From: Candidatus Altarchaeota archaeon
Lineage (GTDB): Archaea; Altiarchaeota; Altiarchaeia; IMC4; QMZM01
DNA: 37,509 bases
Assembly (NCBI GenBank): GCA_016931955.1
Contig: JAFGDV010000012.1
Span: forward strand, 1 to 37,509
Direction of reading: 5' to 3'
In this document: positions 1 through 8,700 of the stretch, piece after piece
How positions within the stretch are numbered: the stretch's first letter is position 1
Layout: the number at the start of each line of letters is the position of its first letter
The notes under the pieces: model-generated
Database searches by the model: none
The model's input: the letters and a program-made list of their open reading frames with translations, nothing else
Told to the model about the DNA's origin: nothing
Made by a program: the position numbers and the translations under genes

Positions 1-15
1 CAAAGGAGGTGCAAG

Positions 16-74
16 CGCAAGGTAACGGGATATACGCAATTCCTCCGTGGACTAAAGTCCACGGTATCCTTGCG
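16..74 (-). mobile_element. IS605/IS1341 (TnpB)-type right-end or omega-RNA-like hairpin, solitary
   Basis: On the minus strand a perfect 9-bp inverted repeat (CCGTGGACT, 2-nt loop, AGTCCACGG, positions 45-64) has GGACTTTAGTCC at its core and is followed by GAGGAAT. An outer 7-bp pairing (CGCAAGG 16-22 with CCTTGCG 68-74) encloses it. A GACTTTAGTC hairpin followed by GAGGA is, from memory, the typical right end of TnpB-encoding IS605/IS1341 elements and the 3' end of their omega RNA. The element body would lie at higher coordinates, but no tnpB is there, only a 68-residue gene. This would be a solo end, a miniature derivative or a stand-alone RNA. Identification rests on motif recognition only. 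Confidence 0.45.
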
Positions 75-87
75 TGTTTGTAATGAA

Positions 88-294
88 TCAAAACAATTTT
101 GCCTTTCGTCTATATCTGACCTTCAGATCCTTCAATGTGTAGAGGTCTGGTTCGTCTTCGATGAATTCCCTCAGAGAGCTCTCCTGGACGAGGAGGAAAG
201 GTTTACTATCCTCCCTCTCTTTCAGTTCCTCTATTTCTTTTTCTATCTTCTTAAGCCGCACATCCAGACCCTTTATGGTTTTATAAACGTCCAT
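88..294 (-). CDS. Small coiled-coil protein, antitoxin-like, function unknown
   Basis: A 68-residue protein. Residues 1-28 are a charged helix (KGLDVRLKKIEKEIEELKER) likely to form a coiled coil. The C-terminal half contains SLREFIEDEPDLYTLKDLKVRYR, reminiscent of the C-termini of small antitoxins that pair with PIN or RelE toxins. No toxin partner lies beside it in the window; the next sequence downstream is the TnpB-like hairpin. A TATA-like element about 26 nt before the ATG (316-325) suggests its own leaderless transcript rather than read-through from the sugar operon 30 nt upstream. I do not recognise a named family, and the antitoxin reading is only an impression. Confidence 0.55.
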   Translation of the reverse strand: MDVYKTIKGLDVRLKKIEKEIEELKEREDSKPFLLVQESSLREFIEDEPDLYTLKDLKVRYRRKAKLF

Positions 295-315
295 TATTAG
301 TTATAGCTATTTCAG

Positions 316-325
316 GATATAAATC
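316..325 (-). promoter_or_regulatory. TATA-like box for the 88-294 gene
   Basis: On the minus strand ATTTATATCC is centred about 26 nt upstream of the ATG at 294, the archaeal spacing for a leaderless transcript. It overlaps the stop codon region of the aminotransferase gene. Confidence 0.4.
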
Positions 326-1410
326 TAAGTTATTTTTCCCAGGATAACCGCTGCTATCTCTTTTATCTCTTCCTCGGTCAAGTTCACCGAAGACGGCAGA
401 TTCAGTCCGTTCATGGAGAGCCTCTCAGCGACCGGCATTTTCTCTCTCCTCAGATGGCATGGCTGCTGGTGTATTGGCGGGAAAAAGGGTCTGCTTTCGA
501 TTCCCTTCTCTCTCAGTTTTTCGATGAGATGGTCTCTCTTTTCTGAGAGGATAGAGTACATCCAGTAGACGTTCTTCGCCCAATCCTCCTCAGGCGGAAG
601 TTTTACGTTAGAATCCTGTAGCAGTGAATTATATAATGCAGCTATTTCCCTCTTTTTTTCCACGAAGCTGTCGAGTTTCTCCAGCTGCGCAACACCCACC
701 GCAGCCTGCAGATTCGTCATCCTGTAGTTGAATCCGATCACGTCGTGCCAGTATTTTTTTCCTGGATCCATGCCATGGTCTCTCAGTATCCTCATTTTTT
801 CCATCAATTCTCTGTCGTCTGTGAGACACATTCCGCCTTCTCCCGTCGTTATGATCTTGTTCCCGTAGAAGGAGAAACATGAAATATCCGAGAATGAGCC
901 GACCTTCCTGCCCTTGTATTCTGCGCCGTGGGCTTCCGCTGCATCCTCTACGATGCATAGGTCATGTTCTTCTGTTATCTCCTTTATCGGATCCATGTCG
1001 CAGGGGTGCCCGTACAGGTGTACTGGTATCACGGCCTTGGTCTTCTCGGTTATTTTTTTTCTTAACTTCTCCGGATCCATGCACCAGTATCTTGGATGAG
1101 AGTCTACGAAGACCGGTTTTGCTCCAGTGTAGGCTACTGCGTTCGCCGTGGAGATGAACGTCAAAGTTGGAACCAAAACCTCGTCGCCTTTCTTTACTCC
1201 CAGAGCAGATAATGCCAGATGCAGCGCCGTAGTCCCATTGGATGTTGCCACTCCGTATTCGCATCCGCAGTATCCTGCGAATCCTTTCTCGAATTCGATG
1301 ATGTATTCTCCTTTGGAGCTGATCCATCCGGACTCCAGTGCCTTCACCACTTTTTCCAGTTCTTCCTTCCCCAGGGAGGGCTCCGCTACTGGGATTGTCT
1401 TCTGCGCCAT
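325..1410 (-). CDS. DegT/DnrJ/EryC1/StrS sugar aminotransferase, GDP-perosamine synthase-like
   Basis: A 361-residue PLP-dependent aminotransferase, full length for the family. Visible motifs are SNGTTALHLAL, the cofactor-binding EDAAEAHGAEYKGRKVGSFSD, and the Schiff-base lysine (Lys185) in FYGNKIITTGEGG. That last stretch and the EDAAEAHGA context resemble perosamine synthases, which transaminate GDP-4-keto-6-deoxymannose. The Gmd enzyme that makes this substrate heads the same operon, so GDP-perosamine is the favoured product; another 4-amino sugar is possible. It is the last gene of the five-gene run, and its ATG overlaps the end of the epimerase gene by 25 nt, implying translational coupling. 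The start is kept because IPVAEPSLG is the usual beginning of the fold. Confidence 0.88.
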   Translation of the reverse strand: MAQKTIPVAEPSLGKEELEKVVKALESGWISSKGEYIIEFEKGFAGYCGCEYGVATSNGTTALHLALSALGVKKGDEVLVPTLTFISTANAVAYTGAKPVFVDSHPRYWCMDPEKLRKKITEKTKAVIPVHLYGHPCDMDPIKEITEEHDLCIVEDAAEAHGAEYKGRKVGSFSDISCFSFYGNKIITTGEGGMCLTDDRELMEKMRILRDHGMDPGKKYWHDVIGFNYRMTNLQAAVGVAQLEKLDSFVEKKREIAALYNSLLQDSNVKLPPEEDWAKNVYWMYSILSEKRDHLIEKLREKGIESRPFFPPIHQQPCHLRREKMPVAERLSMNGLNLPSSVNLTEEEIKEIAAVILGKIT

Positions 1411-2336
1411 TCAGTGAACCTCCTGATTCCTTCCTCTATCGAGGTCTTGGGTTTGTAGTCCAGCATCTCCTCCGCCTTAGTGATGTCTGCATACGTTATT
1501 GGAACGTCTCCGGGCTGCTCTGGCTGCTGCTCTATTTCTGCCTTCTTTCCCAGATTCTCCTCTATTAATGAGATCATGTGTTTGAGCTCTACCGTCTCTG
1601 AGTTTCCTAGATTGAATACTTCGAACCTGAATTTTTTCTCCAGGGAAGACAACACTCCATCGATTATGTCGTCTATGTAGGTGTAGTCCCTCTTCGAGGT
1701 TCCGTCGCCGTACATCGGTATCTTTTTCCCGGAATCTATCAGCCTCGTGAACTTGTGTATCGCCATCTCGGGGCGCTGCCTTGGCCCATATACTGTGAAG
1801 AACCTCAAGCATGTTATTGGGATACCGTAGAGGTGGCTGTAGTTGTAGCAGAACAACTCCCCCGCCCTCTTAGAGGCTGCGTAAGGCGAGATCGGTTTAT
1901 CCACTTTATCGTCTTCTCTGTAAGGAACCCTCGAGTTTATCCCATAAACTGAAGAAGAGGAACCGAATATGAATTGCTCTATCCCCAGTTCCCTTGCAGT
2001 CTCCAACAGATTCAGGGTTCCTTCGATGTTGACCTTAGAGTAGAGTATTGGCTCCTTTATTGAGGGCCTGACTCCGGCTCTCGCCGCCAAGTGCACTATC
2101 TCCTCTATTCCCTCATCTCTTACTATCTCTTCGATGGCTTCCTTGTTGAGTATGTCTTCTTCATAGAATCTGAAGTCTTTGTTTTCCAGTGATTTCTCCA
2201 GGTTTTTCTTCTTTATTTTTGGGGAATAGAAGTCATTCAAGTCGTCTACACAAACTACCTTCTCCCCTTTCTCCAGCAACCTCTCACATAGGTGTGATCC
2301 TATGAACCCCGCCCCCCCGGTTACCATGACTGACAT
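1386..2336 (-). CDS. NAD-dependent epimerase, UDP-glucuronate 4-epimerase-like
   Basis: A 316-residue short-chain extended dehydrogenase. The N-terminal TGGAGFIGSHL is the Rossmann dinucleotide site, SSSSVYG carries the catalytic serine region, and YAASK (Tyr152/Lys156) is the catalytic pair. HLAARAGVRPSIKEP and RFFTVYGPRQRPEMAIHKF are characteristic of UDP-glucuronate 4-epimerases. The UDP-glucose dehydrogenase in the same operon would supply UDP-glucuronate, and this enzyme would turn it into UDP-galacturonate. The start lies one nucleotide after the stop of the upstream epimerase gene. UDP-glucose 4-epimerase activity remains possible. Confidence 0.87.
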   Translation of the reverse strand: MSVMVTGGAGFIGSHLCERLLEKGEKVVCVDDLNDFYSPKIKKKNLEKSLENKDFRFYEEDILNKEAIEEIVRDEGIEEIVHLAARAGVRPSIKEPILYSKVNIEGTLNLLETARELGIEQFIFGSSSSVYGINSRVPYREDDKVDKPISPYAASKRAGELFCYNYSHLYGIPITCLRFFTVYGPRQRPEMAIHKFTRLIDSGKKIPMYGDGTSKRDYTYIDDIIDGVLSSLEKKFRFEVFNLGNSETVELKHMISLIEENLGKKAEIEQQPEQPGDVPITYADITKAEEMLDYKPKTSIEEGIRRFTEWRRRQSQ

Positions 2337-2337
2337 C

Positions 2338-3255
2338 TTATATCCCCTTGAAGTAGTCCACTGTTTCCTTTAAGCCCTTCTCTATTCCCGTCTTCGGCTT
2401 CCACTTCAGCGCTTTCTCGGCTTTTGAGTAATTCAGGGAACAGTATCTTACCTCGCCTTTCCTCTCTTCCTCGTATGCTGCCTTGGTCTTTTTCCCGGTG
2501 ATGTTTCTCAGCATCTCGAAGATCTCGTTCACAGAAGTCTGTTTTCCAGTGCATATGTTGTATGTTCCATTAACTCCTTCCAGTGCAAGGAGGTTGGCTT
2601 CCACCACATCCCTTACGTAGACGAAGTCCCTGGTCTGTTTTCCGTCTCCAAATATTATTGGTTGCTTGTCTTCCAGCAGTTTTTTGGAGAATATGGCTAT
2701 TACTCCGGCTTCTCCGTGGGGGTCCTGTCGCGGCCCATAAACATTTGAGTACCTTAGTGCTGTGCACTTTAATCCGTAGAGCCTATGGTAGAGGGACATA
2801 TATAGTTCAGAGACATATTTTCCGAGGCCGTAGGGGCTCAGCGGCTTTATGGGGTGTTCTTCGTCCATGGGCAGGTGTTCTGGTTCTCCGTAGATGGCTC
2901 CTCCAGTGGACGCATACACTATCTTTTCTGTATCGTACCTGCGGCAGCATTCCAGCAGATTAATCGTTCCTATGATGTTTACTTCGGCGTCGAAGTCGGG
3001 TTCCCTAACCGATTTTATGACGCTGGCCTGCGCCGCCTGATGTATTACCTTCCGGATATTGTTTTCCTTGAAGACCCTTTCCAGGTCTTCCTTGGAGCGC
3101 AGGTCTAGTTCATGGAACCTTGCGTTTTGGTTTAGATTCTCTTTTCTGCCAGTAGATAGGTTGTCCACTACTACTACTTCATAGCCCCTCTCCACAAGCT
3201 TGTCTACTATATGTGATCCTATGAATCCTGCCCCTCCGGTTACCATTATCTTCAT
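2338..3255 (-). CDS. NAD-dependent UDP-sugar 4-epimerase (GalE-like)
   Basis: About 305 residues. MVTGGAGFIGSHIVDKL is the NAD-binding glycine motif, STGGAIYG the serine loop and YGLGK the Tyr/Lys active-site pair (about 142/146). RYSNVYGPRQDPHGEAGVIAIF is typical of archaeal and bacterial GalE-like epimerases. An upstream ATG at 3276 would add seven residues and overlap the previous gene. I prefer 3255 because it follows the previous stop by one nucleotide, as at neighbouring junctions, and begins directly at the Rossmann strand. The exact substrate (UDP-Glc, UDP-GlcNAc or UDP-GlcA) cannot be read from sequence. Confidence 0.87.
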   Translation of the reverse strand: MKIMVTGGAGFIGSHIVDKLVERGYEVVVVDNLSTGRKENLNQNARFHELDLRSKEDLERVFKENNIRKVIHQAAQASVIKSVREPDFDAEVNIIGTINLLECCRRYDTEKIVYASTGGAIYGEPEHLPMDEEHPIKPLSPYGLGKYVSELYMSLYHRLYGLKCTALRYSNVYGPRQDPHGEAGVIAIFSKKLLEDKQPIIFGDGKQTRDFVYVRDVVEANLLALEGVNGTYNICTGKQTSVNEIFEMLRNITGKKTKAAYEEERKGEVRYCSLNYSKAEKALKWKPKTGIEKGLKETVDYFKGI

Positions 3256-3256
3256 T

Positions 3257-4540
3257 TTACCAGCAAAGTCCTTCATAGATTATATCTTTTCTGTGTCTTA
3301 GAAGGTTTCTTCCATCCACTATTATGGGTTTTTTCATCCCTGAGTAGTCGAGTTCCCGGAATTCTTCCCATGCGGTTGTGATGAATGCTATGTCAGCGTC
3401 CTTCAGCGCTTCCTGGGCTGTTTTAGCAAAGGTTATCCTTCCGTTGATTGTTTTTTTGGCGTTCTCCATCGCCTTCGGGTCGTATACAACAACGCAAGCG
3501 TCCTCTTTTAGGAGGTATTCTATCACCGGCAGGGCTTGGCTGTCTCTTATGTCGTCTGTGTTCGGCTTGAATGCCAGCCCTAGGACGGCTGCTTTCTTAC
3601 CCTCCAGTGTGCCCAGTCTTTTCTTCCCCAGTCTCACCATTATCTTGGGCTGTTCTTCGTTGATCTTTATCACGCCGTCCACGAGCTTGGGTTCATAGCC
3701 TAGTTCCTTGGCCTTGTGCACTAGGCCGCGGATGTCTTTCGGGAAACATGAGCCCCCCCATCCAAGGCCTGCGTTGAGGAAGTGCGGTGATATCCTCTTG
3801 TCCATGCTGAGTCCTTCCGCGACCTTGTAGGTATCGATGTCCAATTTCTTGCATATGTTGCCTATGTCGTTGATGAATGATATCTTCGTGGCTAGGAAGA
3901 TGTTGGATGCGTACTTGATCATTTCCGCGGTTCTTGGGTCTGTCCGGTATATCGGGCAGTTGAATCCTCTGTATATTTCTTCCACTGTTTTGTATGCTTT
4001 TTCTTCTGTCGCCCCGATGATGACCCTGTCCGGGTTCAGGAAGTCTTTTATGGCTATCCCTTCTCTCAAGAATTCCGGCGACATCACTACGCCGAAGTCT
4101 CTGCCTGCTTTTTTCCCTGAGTTTTCCTCCAGTATCGGGGTCACCGTCTTCTCTGTGGTGCTTGGGGGCACTGTGCTCTTCACCACCACCACGTGGTAGG
4201 TCTTCTTTTTCTTCAGTGTTTTTCCAACATTTTCGGCGACCCTCTTTATCGGCCTCAGGTCGACTGCGCCTTCGAAGTCTGCGGGCGTCTGCACGCATAT
4301 GAATGTCACGTCCGTGTCTAATATGGATTTTTCTCCGTCGGTTGTCGCCTTCAGTCTTTTCCCTGAATTCTTCCTGAGTATCTCTTCGAGTCCTTCCTCG
4401 TATAGTGGGCTTTTTCCGGCGTTTATCATATCCACTTTTTCCTTCTGTATGTCTATCACCAGGACGTTGTGTCCTTTCTCAGCTAATCCCGCAGCAGTTA
4501 TCAGTCCCACGTATCCCGCCCCTATTACCGAGATTTCCAT
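3257..4540 (-). CDS. ugd: UDP-glucose 6-dehydrogenase
   Basis: A 427-residue member of the UDP-glucose/GDP-mannose dehydrogenase family. GAGYVGLITAAGLAEKGH is the N-terminal NAD site, CVQTPADFEGAVDL follows the archaeal form, KSTVPPSTTEKTV lines the cleft, and GWGGSCFPKDIRGL carries the catalytic Cys265. AVLGLAFKPNTDDIRDSQAL starts the C-terminal UDP-binding domain. It oxidises UDP-glucose to UDP-glucuronate, feeding the epimerase two genes downstream. It is joined to its neighbours by single-nucleotide gaps. A second, different UDP-sugar dehydrogenase lies at 28412; this one resembles the glucose type, that one the N-acetylhexosamine type. Confidence 0.9.
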   Translation of the reverse strand: MEISVIGAGYVGLITAAGLAEKGHNVLVIDIQKEKVDMINAGKSPLYEEGLEEILRKNSGKRLKATTDGEKSILDTDVTFICVQTPADFEGAVDLRPIKRVAENVGKTLKKKKTYHVVVVKSTVPPSTTEKTVTPILEENSGKKAGRDFGVVMSPEFLREGIAIKDFLNPDRVIIGATEEKAYKTVEEIYRGFNCPIYRTDPRTAEMIKYASNIFLATKISFINDIGNICKKLDIDTYKVAEGLSMDKRISPHFLNAGLGWGGSCFPKDIRGLVHKAKELGYEPKLVDGVIKINEEQPKIMVRLGKKRLGTLEGKKAAVLGLAFKPNTDDIRDSQALPVIEYLLKEDACVVVYDPKAMENAKKTINGRITFAKTAQEALKDADIAFITTAWEEFRELDYSGMKKPIIVDGRNLLRHRKDIIYEGLCW

Positions 4541-4541
4541 C

Positions 4542-5588
4542 TTACACCTTCAGCGATCTTGTGAGTATCTTCATCTCATTAGGGTAGAGGGGCGCATCCC
4601 ATGGGAAGTGTTCGCCTTTCTGCCATCGTTGCCATCTTTCAAGGTCTTCTTCCACCATTATCTTGACGAGTTTCTCGAATCTTGTCTTAGGCTTCCAGCC
4701 TAGTTTCTTCTCCGCCTTGCTGTAGTCTCCCTTGAGGAGGTTCACGTCTAATGGGCGCATGAATCTCCTGTCTACTTTGGTGTGTTTCTGCCAGTCTAAC
4801 CCTACTACGTCGAAGGCTTTTTCCGCGAATTCTTGAACTGAGTGTGTTTCGTTCGTTGCAATAACGTAGTCGTCTGGTTTTTTCTGTTGTAGCATGAGCC
4901 ACATTGATTGCACGTATTCTGGAGCGTATCCCCAGTCCCTCTTGGCTTCCAGGTTTCCTAGTGGGAGTTTTTTCTCTATTCCTAGGCTGATCTTCGCTAC
5001 CGCATTCGTGATCTTCCGTGTGACGAATTCGAGGCCCCTTATTGGAGACTCGTGGTTGAATAGTATCCCGTTGCAGGCGTATATCCCGTATGCTTCCCTG
5101 TAGATCTCTGTCATCCAGTATCCATATAATTTAGCTGCCGAATAGGGGCTCTGCGGCTTGAAGGGTGTTTTCTCTGTCTGCGGTGTTTCCTGTGCGTTCC
5201 CGTATAGTTCGCTTGTTGAAGCTTGGTATACCCTTGTTTTTATTTCGAGTTGTCTTACTGCCTCCAAGACTCTTGTCACCCCTAAACCAGTCACAGCCCC
5301 TGTCCCTATTGGTTGTTCGAATGATGCGCCGACGAAGCTCTGCGCCGCTAGGTGGTATATCTCATCTGGTTCTGATATGGATATTGCTTCTATGACTGAG
5401 CCTGCGTCTACCAGATCCGCTGGTATTAGGTCTATTTTTTCGAATATGTTCAGGTATTGTAGGCGCCAGAAGTTTGGCGTTGACAGCCGCCTGTATGTTC
5501 CATAAACCCTGTAGCCCTTTTTTAGTAAGAATTCTGCGAGGTAGGCGCCGTCTTGTCCTGTTATCCCTGTTATCAGTGCTTTTTTCAT
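4542..5588 (-). CDS. gmd: GDP-mannose 4,6-dehydratase
   Basis: A 348-residue protein, normal length for Gmd. ALITGITGQDGAYLAEFLLK is the family's N-terminal NADP site. YGTYRRLSTPNFWRL, STSELYG and YSAAK (Tyr149/Lys153) match the dehydratase active site, and FNHESPIRGLEFVTRKIT is a strong family signature. It converts GDP-mannose to GDP-4-keto-6-deoxymannose, the precursor of perosamine, rhamnose or fucose. It is the first gene of the minus-strand operon, and the terminal aminotransferase points to the perosamine branch. There is no fucose-synthase-like gene in the window. Confidence 0.93.
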   Translation of the reverse strand: MKKALITGITGQDGAYLAEFLLKKGYRVYGTYRRLSTPNFWRLQYLNIFEKIDLIPADLVDAGSVIEAISISEPDEIYHLAAQSFVGASFEQPIGTGAVTGLGVTRVLEAVRQLEIKTRVYQASTSELYGNAQETPQTEKTPFKPQSPYSAAKLYGYWMTEIYREAYGIYACNGILFNHESPIRGLEFVTRKITNAVAKISLGIEKKLPLGNLEAKRDWGYAPEYVQSMWLMLQQKKPDDYVIATNETHSVQEFAEKAFDVVGLDWQKHTKVDRRFMRPLDVNLLKGDYSKAEKKLGWKPKTRFEKLVKIMVEEDLERWQRWQKGEHFPWDAPLYPNEMKILTRSLKV

Positions 5589-5729
5589 TTTGTTTATTTT
5601 TATATTACTATTTAGGAATATTGTACATAAAAGTTAATCTTCCATGAAAAATACCTCAACCAAGCCACACAAGACCGCCACCTAACACCTATTCTTTTAC
5701 ACTTACGTATTAATTATATACCCTATAAA
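5589..5729. promoter_or_regulatory. Divergent promoter region between the sugar operon and the Cys-rich surface protein
   Basis: A 141-nt AT-rich spacer separates two divergent genes. On the minus strand ACTTTTATGTAC (about 5625-5637) is a plausible TATA box, giving a short leader before gmd. On the plus strand ATTAATTATATACC (5709-5722) is AT-rich but sits rather close to the ATG at 5730. No ribosome binding site is obvious on either side. Box assignment is tentative. Confidence 0.35.
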
Positions 5730-8700
5730 ATGAATAAAGCAAACCTTTCCCTCATCCTCATCCTATTGAGTGCCTCAGCCAACGCAGCCCTCTGGTACGA
5801 CTCAGACACCTCAGACAGTTTCTATTGGAACTCCCGTATCCCAGTAATCCTGAACGAGTCCCTCGGCGTGGACAGAATAAAGGAACCAGTAATAGTATCA
5901 CTAACGGGCCTGAACTATTCATCCCTTAGAGTAGTCGACCCCCAAGCCCTGCCAGACGAAGAAAAAGAAGTCTATGGCAACGACATCCCATACCAGATCA
6001 ACGGCGACGAGCTGCTCTTCCTGGGCAACGTTCTCAGTCGACGCTCCAAGATCTACTACGTCTACTTCTCAGACGACCCCATCGAGAGAAGGTTCTATCC
6101 CCCACAGGACCTCATCATGTCCCATAGCAGGTACGGTATCTCAGTAGAGAACAGCAAGGCCTTGTGGGAGATCTCGGAGAGGGGCTACTACTTCAGCGTG
6201 AGCCGATACGAGAACAAAGACTTTAATGGGAGCATCACTGCAGCTCAGGGCCTGGAATGGGGCGAACGCATCACCTCAGGAATGGGGTGGGAGGGCTTCC
6301 CAGCGTATGGCGGAAACTGGAACTGCTCTACCCTGGATTCAGGCCCCATCAGGTTAAGGATCAACTGCAGCACCAATCTTTACCCATACAATCTCATCAG
6401 GGTTTATTCCTTCTACTCCGAGAACGCCTTCTTCGAGGTCGAGGAACACTTAGACATCTTTGACGAGGAATGGAGTGATTCCAGGCTGCAGGTCCGCAAC
6501 CGGGTTGACGCCTTATTCAATGAAAGCTGCAACTACTGCTTCAGCAGATACGTTGGTGATGGTTCATTTTATATGGCCGCCCGCGACGTCGTCAACTCCA
6601 CGGGAGGGTTTGTGTTCTGGGTCATGGGTAAGGGTAACTTTTCTGACGTCGGCTTCAGGAAACAACGCAGCGAGGACTCATTCGATTACGTTCTCCGAGC
6701 TAGCCATAACGCCTCCGGCATCGTCAGGTTCCTCTTCAGGGAGGGCGGCATACTCGAAGCCAGGCGAGAATTCGAGCGCTTCATCAGACCATTGGCTTAT
6801 GTGAAGCCCATGGAATATAACAGCTTATCCATTTTCCCCATACCCTCATATGATCGCTTCTATGATAGGGGCTTCGTCGTCGTCCAGGCGGGATCCAGAC
6901 AAGTCTATGGCACAGACAGGGTAGACTGCAGGATAGGCGACAACTTCTTTGCCTTATTCGATGACGGAAGCCACGGCGACCTCCTTGCCTTAGACAACCT
7001 CTGGACTAACAAAGTGAGCTTCCAGGTCACTGAGAGAACACCCACTGGAGAATACACTGTACTCTGTGAGGCACTTGACCGCAAGGGTAACAGCGTATCT
7101 TCTTCCAGCACCTTCCCCGTCTTCGATCATGGAAGCTACCACAACATCGTCTTCTCTGCCGGGGATGTGCGAATCAGGCCGTCTGGTTCAGCCCGTATCC
7201 CAGTCAATGTCTCTAACCTGGGCCACTTTTCTGAGAGCGAAATCTCCTTTGGAGTGGATGCTCCCATTGGCTGGTCTATCTCCCTTCCCGAGGGGTTCGA
7301 CCTTGGTATTAATGAGACCCGGAATGTGTTCATTGTCTTGTCTTCCCCTTCTTCGCAGGCGTTGGGTTCCATCCCGCTCACGGTCAGTACCCGTAGCCGT
7401 GACTCTATTGAGTCCAGTCACAGGATTTCAGTCGACGTGGAATTATTCGACGTAGAATTTGATTCCCAGATCTCCGGAGACGAGGTCTCCCTCAGATTCC
7501 TTGGAGACGACCTTAACCCGGTAGCCTACGCCGATGTCTTGGTTACCCATGATGATCTAACGTCCTCTTACGTCACTGACGCTGACGGTCTTCTCTCTTT
7601 CAGGGCTGACGGCGCGGCTTTTCTTGAGATAGATGTCATTGAAACCGGCTATAAGCCTTTCTCGATCAAACTTGGCCTGCGGGAGAAGGAGGTTAGTTAC
7701 TGGTTCCCAGTCAGTGCTTTCATCATCATCCTCCTGACTCTGTTCTTCTTCCGCCTCTATTGGAGGATGCCTGACAGGGACTACATGGAGGATGCCTTCG
7801 TAATAGCTCTCGTCATTGGAGTCTTCATCACATTGGCCTGGGTGGGCTTCACCATGCGCGGCAAGGAGTCGTTCACTGCCTTGTATTTTCCCGAGGATTC
7901 TTACTCAGGTAATCTCTCAGGCGATTCCACCTCTTTCAGGTATGCTGTGGATTGCTGGGAGCATAAGCCCACCTCCTATAACCTGAGCGTCTTCCTCGGT
8001 TATCAGCTTGTCGACGTGGACTCTTTCCGGCTTGGAGTCGGTGATTCTCTCCAGGTCAGGTACTTGGAGAGAGAGAAAAAGATTAATGTTCCGCTGAGCC
8101 TTGGATTGCCTGCACGCGTTCGGCTTGTCCTCTCTGGGGGTAACCGATCCTATGACATCCACTTCTTCTTAAGGAATAGAGTCCTTAACGTGAGCAATGT
8201 GTCCGTAAACGTGACCTGCGTTGATGGTTTATTGGATGGGGATGAATCCGACTTAGACTGCGGAGGCTCCTGTGTTCCATGCAGCCTCGACCAGGACTGC
8301 GTCAGCCACTTGGACTGTCTCTCGGGTTTCTGTCTGAGGAGAGCCTGCAGTGAGCCGACCTGCTTTGACGGCGTCATGAACCAGGGAGAGCAGATGATGG
8401 ACTGTGGGGGGCCTTGTCTGCCGTGTCACTGCTTTAACCTCGTCACTGACTTGGATGAATCCGACATAGACTGCGGAGGCTCCTGTACACCGTGCAGCCT
8501 CGACCAGAAGTGTGTCAGCCACCTGGACTGTCTCTCTGGCTTCTGCTTTAGCGGCTTATGCAGGACCTCGACCTGCGATGACAAGATCTGGGGTCCGAGC
8601 GAATTGGAGATTGACTGCGGAGGGCCTTGTCCGCCTTGTCCTTCCTGTTTTGACGGCGTCATGAACCAGGATGAGATCGACGTGGACTGCGGGGGATCAT

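Noticed and set aside
3693..4298. 201-codon frame inside the UDP-glucose dehydrogenase gene
   Set aside because: Arg-rich shadow of a strongly conserved enzyme on the same strand.
8150..8662. Minus-strand frames opposite the Cys-rich repeats
   Set aside because: They mirror the repeats of the real gene on the plus strand and have no start signals or independent features.
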